From the NCBI RefSeq assembly GCF_024346455.1, contig NZ_JAGQCY010000002.1:186001-250000 (forward strand): 64,000 bases of DNA, in the 5' to 3' direction. Source of the DNA: Cyanobium sp. Aljojuca 7A6. GTDB lineage: Bacteria; Cyanobacteriota; Cyanobacteriia; PCC-6307; Cyanobiaceae. Shown one piece after another: positions 26,001-34,314 of this stretch; positions within the stretch are counted from its first letter, which is position 1; every line of letters starts with the position of its first letter. The translations under genes were made by a program, and so were the position numbers. The notes under the pieces are model-generated. The model saw nothing but the letters and a program-made list of their open reading frames with translations, searched no databases and was not told the DNA's origin.

Positions 26001-26405
26001 GTCGGCACCCTGGCCGACGTGACGGAGCAGCGCCAGATCGGGAAGCATGGCCAGGACCTGAGCGTTCTCTTCGAGACCCTGATCCGCAGCACCAGCTTCG
26101 CCCTGGCGGTGTTCGACGCCGAGCAGCGGGTGGTGATGGTCAATGGCAGCCTCTGCGAACGCCTCGGCTTCGACCGGGCCAGCCTGGTGGGCTCGCCGGC
26201 GTCCCTCTTCTGCGCTCTGCCGGAGGCGGTGTGGGCGGACTCGGTCAGCGACGTCGCCACCGCGGAGCCGGTGATGCGCAGCGAGCGCCTCAGCCTGCGG
26301 CACCGGGATGGCCGAACGCTGCAGGCAGCGGCCGAACTCTGGCGCCTGCCGTCATCGGTGGGGATCGGGGCCCTGCTGGTGGTGCTGCCGTCGTCTCAAC
26401 CCTGA
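23073..26405 (+). CDS. CheB-CheR-PAS fusion sensor protein without kinase domain
   Basis: This 1110-residue protein begins with a CheB methylesterase domain (about 40-225). Its catalytic triad is visible as Ser48 in GIGASAGG, His75 in VAQHLAPDHG and Asp167 in LSGTGSDGARG. A CheR N-terminal and methyltransferase region follows (about 245-510), with SAM motif VPGCATGEEVYS and the RNTLIYF block. A heptad-rich coiled coil (about 680-770, repeated NEELE/SSEELQ) leads into three PAS-type segments (about 785-880, 890-985 and 1000-1105). The family usually ends in a histidine kinase, often HWE type, but this protein stops after the last PAS with a normal TGA. No chemoreceptor or kinase gene is adjacent. 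Its role is probably signalling by methylation; the substrate is unknown. Confidence 0.87.
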   Translation: MQQSSDAVPLQTPSSDSLVDALPSSGTAGEIENDFNETLMHLVGIGASAGGLEALQLLLTSLAPGGSVAYVVAQHLAPDHGSLMVDLLARVTPLQVVKAVDGAVFLPDTITVCPPNHDIRVQGNRVALVDPEPRFGPSPSIDRLFESIADHWAERGAAVVLSGTGSDGARGLRAVRAAGGLTIAQTPESARFDGMPRAAIAMGGADLILDPVAIGQHLCELMRSGDDWVEQNLPKPEALNVSSALELLKHNSGIDFSQYKHSTLQRQLSRRMALRQMDTMEQYLQLLTADRNESSALVQNLLVTVTSFFRDPESFTALGDLLRAYVAQRTRRDRLRVWVPGCATGEEVYSIGMLISEVLDHPQDLSHHLKIFGTDLDEESLGLARRATYPASTVMAIPEALRERFVVRHNGEMQISEALRNCVVFARHNVGMDPPFPRLDLICSRNTLIYFTPPLQDRVLGLFRFGLLPSGLLFLGRTESLGSRTQGFGVANAEHRIFYRTAENQPSRHSIFTQPAQRPPQMFSPVGRISILRETVVEEHVATLEALVRSTFPPCVVLDEAHELVEVIGDVSPYCRLPEGRISSAATTFLLPDLQAEARALLLIVRADGQPVRSRVLHLPAFGLRLQLEARPLEVNERLLTLLSFLPEPADGPEPASSGEPVTRAPDFDQQIARLEKELLASHDTLRRSMADLEGANEELEASAEELQASSEELQSSNEELESSNEELQATNDELGTLNQQLRAKTEDLQELSSDLENIQRSLNQGMVIVDRELRITRYTPLAVRVFALVEGDIGQPLLGIPTTVALPGLRSALGEVLAGASRRSIEAVNEEIAYLAQVLPYQEKEGQRRGAIVTLTDVSELQALRMAAEASLDSFSSLTDALDEAVWKRDDTLHRLLYASKRILPLTGWTPAELFAHSELLDDAIDPADRERVWASRNLRQGGWSVEYRIIRRDGQRRWVKENARVLTEAMDRYVVGTLADVTEQRQIGKHGQDLSVLFETLIRSTSFALAVFDAEQRVVMVNGSLCERLGFDRASLVGSPASLFCALPEAVWADSVSDVATAEPVMRSERLSLRHRDGRTLQAAAELWRLPSSVGIGALLVVLPSSQP

Positions 26406-26827
26406 TCGGGCTGCAGCAGGGCCCTGAGGCGGCGGGCTAGGGCCTCCAGCGGATCGCCCTCGGGCGGACAGCTGCTGCGCAGCCCCGTGGCCCCATCCAT
26501 CCAGACCGGGTGGCTTCCGTGCCACAGCAGCGGTTGATCGTCCCTGTGGCACCAGGCGAGGGTGAGGTTGAGCGCCTCGCCGCTGCTGTAGATCTCCAGC
26601 TCCAGATCTTCCGCCGGCAGCCGCTCGCCCTCGGGCGTGCGGGCCTCCAGGCGCAGGCAGAGGTCGAGGCTGTGGTGCGTCTCGGCGTCCGCCTCGGCTG
26701 CCGAGACGCCGTGGCTGGGCGACACCACGGCATGGCGCAGGGGCTTGCGGCAGAGGTCGGCCGCTGCCGCCACCAACCGGCTCAGGTCTGTGTTGGCGCT
26801 GCCGATCGAAGACTCAGGCGACGGCAT
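26396..26827 (-). CDS. Unknown protein at end of carbon-metabolism run
   Basis: This 143-residue soluble protein has no signal peptide or helix. It starts MPSPESSIGSANTDLSRLV and ends with a helical LEALARRLRALLQPDQG. The middle is mostly predicted strand, with DLCLRLEARTPEGERLP and LTLAWCHRDDQPLLWHG. I recognise no family. The start overlaps the end of the CIA30-family gene by 14 bp and the stop overlaps the convergent CheB-CheR gene by 10 bp. The overlap suggests coupled expression with CIA30/pgl/gnd. Confidence 0.6.
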   Translation of the reverse strand: MPSPESSIGSANTDLSRLVAAAADLCRKPLRHAVVSPSHGVSAAEADAETHHSLDLCLRLEARTPEGERLPAEDLELEIYSSGEALNLTLAWCHRDDQPLLWHGSHPVWMDGATGLRSSCPPEGDPLEALARRLRALLQPDQG

Positions 26828-27368
26828 CGATCGCCATCAGCTCCAGCAGGAGCGGGCCGGCCCGGAAGCCTGGATTGGCGGTGCCGTCGTCGCCGAACTT
26901 GGAATGCAGGATCTGCAGCCGGGTGATGCGCGCGGCGTCGAACCGCAGCGGCAAGCCGAGGGGCAGGGCCTCGATCGGCTTGGCACGGATGGAGGGACGC
27001 AGCTGATCGAACGGAATCCGCAGCCGGCAGGGGCCATCGGCGGCGGTGGCGAAGTTGGCCACCCAGCGCACCCCGCCGGGAATCAGTTCGGTGAGGCCCG
27101 CCACCCCATCGGCGCAGGCGACGGCCAGCTTGTAGTGGCGGCCATCCCCCTGCAGCTCCAGTTCGAAGGCGGCCTGATCGGAAAGATCCAGGGGCGGGGA
27201 GAACACCGGCGAGCGGCAGCTGACGAAGCCACCGCCCTGCTCCACCACCTCCGCCTCCAGCCGCAGCCCACGGCTGCTGACCGTGCAGACGCCGCTGCTG
27301 CGGCCGCCCATCACGGTGTCGTTGAGGGCATGCCAGCCGCTGAAACCATCGCCACTCACCACCTGCAT
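26814..27368 (-). CDS. CIA30-family protein (complex I intermediate-associated type)
   Basis: This 184-residue beta-sandwich protein of the CIA30/NDUFAF1 family has the signatures FSGWHALNDTVMGGRSSG near the N-terminus, SPVFSPPLDLSDQAAFELELQGDG and the C-terminal GDDGTANPGFRAGPLLLEL. Mitochondrial members help assemble complex I. Cyanobacterial ones are poorly known and may bind carbohydrates or assist protein complexes. I chose ATG 27368, 8 bp after the pgl stop; an earlier ATG at 27410 would add a proline run inside pgl. Confidence 0.8.
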   Translation of the reverse strand: MQVVSGDGFSGWHALNDTVMGGRSSGVCTVSSRGLRLEAEVVEQGGGFVSCRSPVFSPPLDLSDQAAFELELQGDGRHYKLAVACADGVAGLTELIPGGVRWVANFATAADGPCRLRIPFDQLRPSIRAKPIEALPLGLPLRFDAARITRLQILHSKFGDDGTANPGFRAGPLLLELMAIDAVA

Positions 27369-27375
27369 AGTCGCT

Positions 27376-28116
27376 TCAGCGGGGGGGAAGGTCGGCGGCG
27401 GCGGCGGCATCGGCGAGGATCACCACCTCGGAGGCTGGCCGCACCAAGCGGGCGGGGGTGCGCTCGGCGGGCTCACTGGGATCCAGCAGCCGGGCGAGCG
27501 CCTGGCGTTTGCCGGCGCCGCTGACCAGAAAGATCACCCGACGGGCGGCCGAGAGCACCGGCGCGGTGAGGGTGATGCGGGGCAGCCCCTTGCCCTCGCC
27601 GATGGTGACGGCGCGGTCGACCACTCCGGGGGCCGCCGTGCCGGGAAACAGGGAGGCCGTATGGCCGTCGTCGCCCAGGCCCAGCAGGATGACATCAAAG
27701 CGGGGCAGCAGGCCGGGACAGAGCAGCGCCAGTTCCTCGGCATAGGCCACGGCGCTGGCCTCCGGATCGGGCCGGTCGGTGGGCACCGGATGGAACCGGG
27801 CCCGGCTGGCTGGCGGCTGGGCCAGCAGCGTTTCGCGCAGCATGCGGGCATTGCTGGAGGGGTCGTCGGCCGGCACCCAGCGCTCGTCTCCCAGGAGCAC
27901 ATCGACACGCTCCCAGGGCAGGTGCTCGCCTCCCAGACGGCCATAGGCCGCCCGGGGGGTTTCGCCACCGGCCAGGGCAATCTGGGCCCGGTCCCGCTCG
28001 GCCAGGGCCAGGTCGATGCCGGCGGCGATCTGTTCGACCGCCTGGCGGGCCAGCTCCCCGGGGCTGGCGGCAACGATCAGGTGATAACGGGTGCTGGGTT
28101 CGGTCAATCGAGCCAT
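27376..28116 (-). CDS. pgl: 6-phosphogluconolactonase
   Basis: This 246-residue enzyme hydrolyses 6-phosphogluconolactone in the oxidative pentose phosphate pathway. Signatures are IALAGGETPRAAYGRL (residues about 46-61), DVLLGDERWVPADDPSSNARM and ILLGLGDDGHTASLFPGT, with the catalytic histidine in the last. It overlaps gnd by 13 bp and therefore is translated from the same message. The pairing with gnd supports use in night-time NADPH supply from glycogen. Confidence 0.95.
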   Translation of the reverse strand: MARLTEPSTRYHLIVAASPGELARQAVEQIAAGIDLALAERDRAQIALAGGETPRAAYGRLGGEHLPWERVDVLLGDERWVPADDPSSNARMLRETLLAQPPASRARFHPVPTDRPDPEASAVAYAEELALLCPGLLPRFDVILLGLGDDGHTASLFPGTAAPGVVDRAVTIGEGKGLPRITLTAPVLSAARRVIFLVSGAGKRQALARLLDPSEPAERTPARLVRPASEVVILADAAAAADLPPR

Positions 28117-29522
28117 TCGGTATGGAACGCGCCGGGGCGGTCCGTGCGTTCATAAGTATGGGAGCCGAAGCAGTCCCGCATCGCCTGCACCAGGTTCTGG
28201 GGCAGACGGCCGCTGCGGTAGCTGTCGATGTAATCGAGGGTGCTGCTCAGGCAGGGCACGGGGATGCCAGCCAGGGCCGCCCCCGCCACCACCTGGCGCA
28301 GGCCGTCCAGGCGTTGGTTGACCTGGGCGGCGAACCAGGGATCCAGCATCAGGTTGGGCAGGGAGGGGTTGGCGCCATAGGCGTCCTGGATGCGTTGCAG
28401 CAGCCGGGCCCGGATGATGCAGCCCCCCTTCCAGATCTGGCCGATGGCCGAGAAGTCGAGGTTGTAATCGTGGAGTTTGGAGGCCTCCTGCAGCAGGGCC
28501 ATGCCCTGGCCATAGCTGGCGATGCAGGCCAGGATGCAGGCATCCCGCAGCGGCGCCATGCCGGTGGCCGGCTCCCCCAGGGGGAAGCTGTAGGGGGCGG
28601 GGCCGTGCAGCACCGATTCGGCCGCCATTCGCTCACTGCGCAGGGAGCTCAGCACCCGGGCGTTGAGGGCGGCGTAGATGGTGGGCACGGGCACTCCCAT
28701 CTCCAGGGCGCTGACCACGGTCCACAGGCCGGTGCCCTTCTGGCCGGCGGCATCGACGATCAGCTCCACCAGATCGCCACCGCTTTCGGGATCCTTGGTG
28801 CGCAGGCACACCTCGGTGATCTCCACCAGGAAGGAGGCGAGCTCTTCGGTCTGGTTCCAGCCCCCCAGCACGTCGGCCATGGCGTCGCCATCGAGGCCGC
28901 CGATGCGCTTCATCAGGTCGTAGGCCTCGGCCAGGATCTGCTCGATGCCGTACTCAATGCCGTTGTGGACGGTCTTGACGAAGTGTCCGGCGCCGCCTGG
29001 GCCGATGTAGGTGACGCAGGGGCCGTCCTCCACCTGGGCGGCCATCTTGGTCACCAGGCTCTCAATGGCGTCATAGGCCGCCTTGGTACCGCCGGGCATC
29101 ATGCTCGGCCCCTCCAGGGCCCCCTTGGCGCCGCCGGAGACCCCCATGCCGATGTAGCCGAAGCTGTTGCTCTCCAGCTCCTTGACGCGCCGCTCGGTGT
29201 CGGTGAAGAGGGAGTTGCCGCCATCGATCAGCAGGTCACCTTCCTCGAGCAGGGGCGAGATGCTGGCGATGGTGGCGTCCACCGGATCGCCCGCCTTGAC
29301 CATCATCAGGATGCGGCGGGGCCGCTCCAGCGCACCCACGAACTCCTCCAGGGTGGCGGCCCCCACGATGTCCTTGCCGGCACCGCGTCCGGCCAGGAAG
29401 TCCTCGGTCTTGGCGTAGGTCCGGTTGTAGACAACGCTCGAGAACCCGTTTCTCTCGGCATTGAGGACCAGATTCTCACCCATCACGCCTAGGCCGATGA
29501 GTCCGAAATGCGCCTTGCCCAT
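28104..29522 (-). CDS. gnd: 6-phosphogluconate dehydrogenase (decarboxylating)
   Basis: This 472-residue enzyme makes ribulose 5-phosphate and NADPH. The Rossmann motif GLIGLGVMGENLVLNAERNG is at the N-terminus after MGKAHF, which fixes ATG 29522 (an upstream in-frame start would add 27 unconserved residues). The catalytic lysine region GAGHFVKTVHNGIEYG and the C-terminal IIRARLLQRI and FGSHTYERTDRPGAFH are clear. It lies between glgC upstream (113 bp) and pgl. Confidence 0.97.
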   Translation of the reverse strand: MGKAHFGLIGLGVMGENLVLNAERNGFSSVVYNRTYAKTEDFLAGRGAGKDIVGAATLEEFVGALERPRRILMMVKAGDPVDATIASISPLLEEGDLLIDGGNSLFTDTERRVKELESNSFGYIGMGVSGGAKGALEGPSMMPGGTKAAYDAIESLVTKMAAQVEDGPCVTYIGPGGAGHFVKTVHNGIEYGIEQILAEAYDLMKRIGGLDGDAMADVLGGWNQTEELASFLVEITEVCLRTKDPESGGDLVELIVDAAGQKGTGLWTVVSALEMGVPVPTIYAALNARVLSSLRSERMAAESVLHGPAPYSFPLGEPATGMAPLRDACILACIASYGQGMALLQEASKLHDYNLDFSAIGQIWKGGCIIRARLLQRIQDAYGANPSLPNLMLDPWFAAQVNQRLDGLRQVVAGAALAGIPVPCLSSTLDYIDSYRSGRLPQNLVQAMRDCFGSHTYERTDRPGAFHTEWLD

Positions 29523-29635
29523 AGGACCGAGGTCTCCTTGATTCGTTGGCAGTGTGGCCAGCGGTCGGCGCCTCGTCGGTGTCCTGGGGAGGGATGTCAG
29601 CAACTGCTGGCCCAGCCCTCCCCTTCACGCGCGGT

Positions 29636-30931
29636 TCAGATGACCGTGCCGTCGGCGATGGTGCCGTTTTTGACCACCACCACGATGCCGTTGCGGATGT
29701 AGAAGTTGAGCTCAGGTCGGTCGGCCTCCTCCACCCGATCCTTGTTGACGATGGTGACGTCGCGGCCGATGCGCACGTTCTTGTCAAGGATGGCCCCCTT
29801 GACTGTGGTGCCCCGGCCCACGCCGATCGGTGTGCCGCCCCGCTCGTGCAGCACCAGTCGCTCCTCCGAGGACTCGAAGAAGTCGGCGCCCATCACCAGG
29901 GTGTCCTGGAGCACCACCTCATCTTCGACGCGGGAGCGAACCCCCAGGACGCAGTGGTGGATGCTGCAGGCCTTCAGCAGGGAGCCTTCCCCGATGATCG
30001 ACTGGGTGACCTGGGCGTCCTGCAGCTTGCTGGGGGGCAGGTAGCGGGGCCGGGTGTAAATCGGGAACTTCTCGTCGTAGAACGAAAAGGCCGGGTTGGG
30101 TTGCTCGGTGAGGGCCAGGTTGGCCTCGTAGAACGCCCCGATCGTGCCGATGTCCTCCCAGTAGTCGTCGAAGAGGAAGGTCTGCAGATGGTCCCCTTCC
30201 CGCAGGGAGGTGGGGATGATCTCCTTGCCGAAATCGGTGGACTCCGGATTGCTGGCCAGCAGGTTGAACAGGGTGTTGCGGTTGAAGACGTAGATCCCCA
30301 TCGACGCCAGGAAGGGTCGTTTGACCGCTTCTTCGGCGGACAGACCCAGGCTTTCGGTGTTGACCCGCATCGCCTCCAGAGCGTCCCCCTTGGGCTTCTC
30401 GCTGAACTCCAGGATGCGGCCGTCGGAGGATGTCCGCATCAGGCCGAAGCCCTCGGCCTGGGCCCCATCCACCGGCAGGGCACCGACGGTCAGGTCGGCG
30501 CCGCAATCGATGTGGTGCTGGACGAACTTGCTGTAGTCCATCCGGTAGAGCTGGTCACCGGAGAGAATCAGGTAGTGGTCCACATCCCACTCCTGGAACA
30601 GCCACTGGTACTTGCGAACCGCATCGGCGGTGCCCTCAAACCAGCTGGGGCTGTCGGGGGTCTGCTGAGCGGCGAGCACCTCCACGAACCCCTGGCCGAA
30701 ACCGGCGGAGAGGTTGTAGCTCATCGTCAGGTGACGGTTGAGCGAAGCGCTGTTGAACTGGGTCAAGACGTAGATCTTGTTGATCTCCGAGTTGATGCAG
30801 TTGCTGATGGGAATATCGATCAGGCGGTACTTGCCCGCGAGGGGCACGGCGGGCTTGGCCCGCATCTTGGTGAGGGGATAAAGGCGTGTTCCCGCCCCGC
30901 CTCCCAGAATGATGGCCAGAACGCGTTTCAT
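29636..30931 (-). CDS. glgC: Glucose-1-phosphate adenylyltransferase (ADP-glucose pyrophosphorylase)
   Basis: This 431-residue enzyme makes ADP-glucose for glycogen and is the control point of carbon storage, usually activated by 3-phosphoglycerate and inhibited by phosphate. It has [21 protein letters not shown] at the N-terminus, the [10 protein letters not shown] block, [19 protein letters not shown] and the C-terminal left-handed helix repeats ([12 protein letters not shown]). ATG 30931 ([12 protein letters not shown]) is the conserved start. It lies between hemA and gnd. Confidence 0.96.
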   Translation of the reverse strand: MKRVLAIILGGGAGTRLYPLTKMRAKPAVPLAGKYRLIDIPISNCINSEINKIYVLTQFNSASLNRHLTMSYNLSAGFGQGFVEVLAAQQTPDSPSWFEGTADAVRKYQWLFQEWDVDHYLILSGDQLYRMDYSKFVQHHIDCGADLTVGALPVDGAQAEGFGLMRTSSDGRILEFSEKPKGDALEAMRVNTESLGLSAEEAVKRPFLASMGIYVFNRNTLFNLLASNPESTDFGKEIIPTSLREGDHLQTFLFDDYWEDIGTIGAFYEANLALTEQPNPAFSFYDEKFPIYTRPRYLPPSKLQDAQVTQSIIGEGSLLKACSIHHCVLGVRSRVEDEVVLQDTLVMGADFFESSEERLVLHERGGTPIGVGRGTTVKGAILDKNVRIGRDVTIVNKDRVEEADRPELNFYIRNGIVVVVKNGTIADGTVI

Positions 30932-31046
30932 GAGCCCAGTCCTCGGTCCTTGGCTGGCCAGACCGTACTGGAGCGTGGTGATGCGGAGCGCGGCGCGGCG
31001 GCAACTCGGTTCATGTTCCGTTGCAGTGGATTGTTGGGGCGGAGGC

Positions 31047-32357
31047 TCAGGCCTCCGGTGGGTCGTCGTGAAGCTCGAAGAGGTCGCGCAGGACCCCCAT
31101 GGAGGCCAGTCGCTGCTGGCGGGGCTGGGGGGCCCGCAGCTTGGTGACCGGGGTGTGCAGGATCTTGTTGATGATCCCCTTGCTGAGGGCTTCAACCACC
31201 TTCCTCTCCCGGGCGGAGAGGTCGGGGCCCATGCGGCTCAGGGCCTTCTGGAGCTCCTGCTCCCGGATGTCCTCCAGCTGCAGGCGCAACCGGTTGACCA
31301 GGGGGACCGCCTCGAGGCCGTCCCACCACTCCAGGAACAGGCGCGATTCCTCGGCCAGCAGCCCCTCGGCCTCGGCGGCCATCTCCCGGCGGGCCTCCTG
31401 GTTGCGGGCGACCACCTCCTGGAGATCGTCGACATCGAAACTGTCGACACCCGGCAGGTCGGCCGCATCCGCACCGATGTTGCGGGGCACACCGATATCG
31501 ATGAGCATCAGGCTGGAACGGCGGTTCAGTCCCTCCAGCCGGCGGGCCGTGATGATCGGCTCTTCGGCGCCAGTGCTGGTGAACACCAGCGAGCAGGTGC
31601 TCAGGCAGTGGTCGAGGTCGTCCAGGGGACGGCACTGCACCGGCAGGGCTGGGAAATCAGCCGCCAGAGCCTCGGCCCTGGAGACGGTGCGGTTGAGCAC
31701 CACCACGCCCCGGCAGCCCTTGGCCTGGAGGTGCTGCAGCAGCAGGCGGGCCATGCGGCCCGCCCCCACCACCGCCACCTGTTCCTGGTCGAGGGGAACC
31801 AGTTCGTCCCGGCCACGGGCCTGGCCCACCTTGAGCTGGGCCAGCTCCACGGCCGCCGAGCTGATCGACACCGCACCGGTGCCCAGGTTGGTTTCGGTGC
31901 GCACCCGCTTACCGGTGCTCACCGCCTGGTTGAGCAGGCGGTTGAGAATCGGCCCCACGGAGCGGTGCTCCTGGCCCAGGCGCACCATCTTCTTAACCTG
32001 GGAAAGGATCTGACCCTCCCCCAGCACCAGGCTGTCGAGGCCGGCGGCCACCCGCAGCAGGTGGCCCACCGCCTCCTCATGGTGGTAGGTGAACAGGTGG
32101 GGACGCAACTCCTCCACCGCCAGCCCGGACTGCTGGCTGAGGAAGTCGCCGACGGCGCTGATGCCCCGTTCGGGATGGCGCAGGAGGGTGTAGATCTCCA
32201 GCCGGTTGCAGGTGCTCAGGATCGAGGCCTCGATCACCTGTTCATCCGCCCGCAGCCGCTGGAGGGAATCCTCCATGGTCTGCTCGGGGATACTCAGGCG
32301 CTCGCGGATTTCCACCGGAGCCGTGCGATGGCTCAGACCGACGACGGCGATGTGCAT
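31047..32357 (-). CDS. hemA: Glutamyl-tRNA reductase
   Basis: This 436-residue enzyme reduces glutamyl-tRNA to glutamate-1-semialdehyde, the committed step of heme, chlorophyll and bilin synthesis. It begins [19 protein letters not shown]. The catalytic cysteine is in STCNRLEIY (about residue 50). The NADPH-binding motif [13 protein letters not shown] and the C-terminal dimerisation domain are present. It lies 34 bp downstream of glpX, linking pigment precursor supply to the carbon block. Confidence 0.97.
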   Translation of the reverse strand: MHIAVVGLSHRTAPVEIRERLSIPEQTMEDSLQRLRADEQVIEASILSTCNRLEIYTLLRHPERGISAVGDFLSQQSGLAVEELRPHLFTYHHEEAVGHLLRVAAGLDSLVLGEGQILSQVKKMVRLGQEHRSVGPILNRLLNQAVSTGKRVRTETNLGTGAVSISSAAVELAQLKVGQARGRDELVPLDQEQVAVVGAGRMARLLLQHLQAKGCRGVVVLNRTVSRAEALAADFPALPVQCRPLDDLDHCLSTCSLVFTSTGAEEPIITARRLEGLNRRSSLMLIDIGVPRNIGADAADLPGVDSFDVDDLQEVVARNQEARREMAAEAEGLLAEESRLFLEWWDGLEAVPLVNRLRLQLEDIREQELQKALSRMGPDLSARERKVVEALSKGIINKILHTPVTKLRAPQPRQQRLASMGVLRDLFELHDDPPEA

Positions 32358-32391
32358 GCAGGCGGGCTCCGAGGTCCGGGCTCTGGGGGAT

Positions 32392-33396
32392 TCAGCGCAG
32401 GGCGATGCTCTTGGCGCCCTCCTTGATGTGCACCGTATCGGTGAAGCGGGCGCTGCGGTCAAGGGAGCTGATGATCAGGCTGCTGGTGCGGGTGCAGTCG
32501 GGCTCGAACACGACGCCCTTGAACAGCAGGCCGGGGGTGATGCCGCTGCCGGCGAAGACGACGTTCTCACCGGAGGCCAGCTCCTCGGCTTCGTAGACCT
32601 TGTCGACGTCGGTGATGCCCATCTCGTTGAGGCGGGCGATGTTGCCCTCCTTGGTGTAGTCGGCCCACTCGGTGGTCTGGGCGACAGCGGGGTCATAGAC
32701 CAGCTGGCCCTGGAAGTGGCCGCCGAGGCAACGCAGGGCGGCGGCGGAGATGACGCCCTCGGGGGCGGCGCCGATGCCCATCAGGCAATGGGTGCCGGTG
32801 CCAGCGAAGCCGCAGGCGATGGCGGCCTGCACGTCGCCGTCACTGATCGGCTTGACCCGGGCGCCGGTGGCGCGGATTTCGGCGATCAGGCCCTTGTGGC
32901 GGGCACGGTCCATCACCACGATCACCAGATCGCTGGCGGGCATGCCCAGGCACTCGCTCAGGATGGCGATGTTCTCGGTGGCACTCTTGCGGATGTCCAC
33001 CTTGCCCTTGGCGGCCGGCGGTGCGGCCAGCTTCTTCATGTAGAAGTCGGGCGCATAGAAAAGGCCACCGCGGTCGCTGGCGGCCAGCACGGCCATCGAG
33101 CCGTCCTGGGCGTTGGCACAGAGGTTGGTGCCTTCGCAGGGATCGACGGCGAAATCGACGCCGGGGCCTGTGCCGCTGCCGACTTCCTCGCCGATGTAGA
33201 GCATCGGGGCTTCATCCCGTTCGCCCTCACCGATGACGATGCGGCCCTGCATGGCGATGCTGCCCATGCGGTGGCGCATCGCCTCCACGGCAGCGGCATC
33301 GGCTTCGTCCTTCTTGCCGAGCCCTGTCAGGCGGGCAGAGGCGATGGCGGCCTGCTCGACGACTTCGAGCAGTTCCTGGATGAGAGTGCGATCCAC
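32392..33396 (-). CDS. glpX: Fructose-1,6-/sedoheptulose-1,7-bisphosphatase, class II
   Basis: This 334-residue GlpX-type bifunctional phosphatase is an essential Calvin-cycle enzyme in cyanobacteria. Landmarks are [20 protein letters not shown], the metal-binding [16 protein letters not shown] and [16 protein letters not shown]. The length matches cyanobacterial F/SBPase. It is the first gene of the minus-strand block glpX-hemA-glgC-gnd-pgl. A TACGAT sequence (33517-33512) is a possible -10 box. Confidence 0.96.
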   Translation of the reverse strand: MDRTLIQELLEVVEQAAIASARLTGLGKKDEADAAAVEAMRHRMGSIAMQGRIVIGEGERDEAPMLYIGEEVGSGTGPGVDFAVDPCEGTNLCANAQDGSMAVLAASDRGGLFYAPDFYMKKLAAPPAAKGKVDIRKSATENIAILSECLGMPASDLVIVVMDRARHKGLIAEIRATGARVKPISDGDVQAAIACGFAGTGTHCLMGIGAAPEGVISAAALRCLGGHFQGQLVYDPAVAQTTEWADYTKEGNIARLNEMGITDVDKVYEAEELASGENVVFAGSGITPGLLFKGVVFEPDCTRTSSLIISSLDRSARFTDTVHIKEGAKSIALR

Positions 33397-33564
33397 AACG
33401 GTCCGGCGGGGGGGAGGGCCTCAACGAGGGGCCGGTACGCCGGAGGCGGACCGCAAGCAAAGCGGGGAAAGATCCAGCCGCTGCAAGGCCTCTCGGAGTC
33501 GAAGCGGGGCCATCGTATCAGCGCGCCCGGGAGCCCCTCGGGAGTCCCAAGGTGGGCCGCTCCT

Positions 33565-33570
33565 TACAAT
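33565..33570 (+). promoter_or_regulatory. Possible -10 box of rpe
   Basis: TACAAT stands 30 bp before the rpe ATG in the 204-bp divergent region between glpX and rpe. It matches five of six consensus bases. No good -35 is seen at 17 bp. The rest of the region holds only GC-rich short inverted repeats. Confidence 0.4.
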
Positions 33571-33600
33571 CCCTTCATTCTTCCGCTGCGGTGGCCGTCC

Positions 33601-34284
33601 ATGAGCACCAAGCCCCTGGTGATCTCCCCGTCGATCCTCTCCGCCGACTTCTCCCGCCTCGGTGACGACGTCCGCGCCGTCGATGCCGCCGGTGCTGACT
33701 GGATCCATGTGGACGTGATGGACGGCCGCTTCGTGCCGAACATCACCATCGGCCCACTGATTGTCGAGGCGCTGCGGCCGGTGACGACCAAGCCCCTCGA
33801 TGTGCACCTGATGATCGTCGAGCCCGAGAGATACGTGGCTGATTTCGCCAAGGCGGGCGCCGACATCATCAGCGTCCAGGTGGAAGCCTGCCCCCACCTG
33901 CATCGCAACCTGAGCCAGATCAAGGACCTCGGCAAGATGGCCGGTGCCGTGCTCAACCCCAGCACCCCGCTCGACACCCTCGAGTACTGCCTTGAGCTCT
34001 GCGATCTGGTGCTGATCATGAGCGTCAACCCCGGATTCGGCGGCCAGAGCTTCATTCCCTCCCAGGTGGAAAAGATCCGCCAGCTACGCCGCCTCTGCGA
34101 CGAGCGCGGCCTCGATCCCTGGATCGAAGTTGACGGTGGCGTCAAGGGCAGCAACGCCTGGCAGGTGATCGAGGCGGGCGCCAACGCGATCGTCAGCGGC
34201 TCGGGCGTCTTCGGCCACGCCGACTACGCCGAAGCCATCACCGGCATCCGCAACAGCCGCCGTCCCGAACCGGCCCTGGTCTGA
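33601..34284 (+). CDS. rpe: Ribulose-phosphate 3-epimerase
   Basis: This 227-residue TIM-barrel enzyme interconverts ribulose 5-phosphate and xylulose 5-phosphate in the Calvin cycle and pentose phosphate pathway. The family signatures are [56 protein letters not shown] and [11 protein letters not shown]. The start is ATG 33601. It is divergent from glpX and converges on a GT39-like gene. Confidence 0.97.
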   Translation: MSTKPLVISPSILSADFSRLGDDVRAVDAAGADWIHVDVMDGRFVPNITIGPLIVEALRPVTTKPLDVHLMIVEPERYVADFAKAGADIISVQVEACPHLHRNLSQIKDLGKMAGAVLNPSTPLDTLEYCLELCDLVLIMSVNPGFGGQSFIPSQVEKIRQLRRLCDERGLDPWIEVDGGVKGSNAWQVIEAGANAIVSGSGVFGHADYAEAITGIRNSRRPEPALV

Positions 34285-34314
34285 AGTCGCCTGCTTGGCA
34301 ACGGGGCCCATGCC

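Noticed and set aside
23955-26303. A 782-codon open frame on the minus strand opposite the CheB-CheR gene
   Set aside because: Composition is low-complexity Gln/His/Gly/Arg, as expected from the complement of GC-rich coding sequence; the plus frame has full domain matches.
29546-31147. A 533-codon plus-strand frame opposite glgC and across the gnd-glgC gap
   Set aside because: No recognisable domain and shadow-like composition; glgC occupies the other strand with intact motifs.
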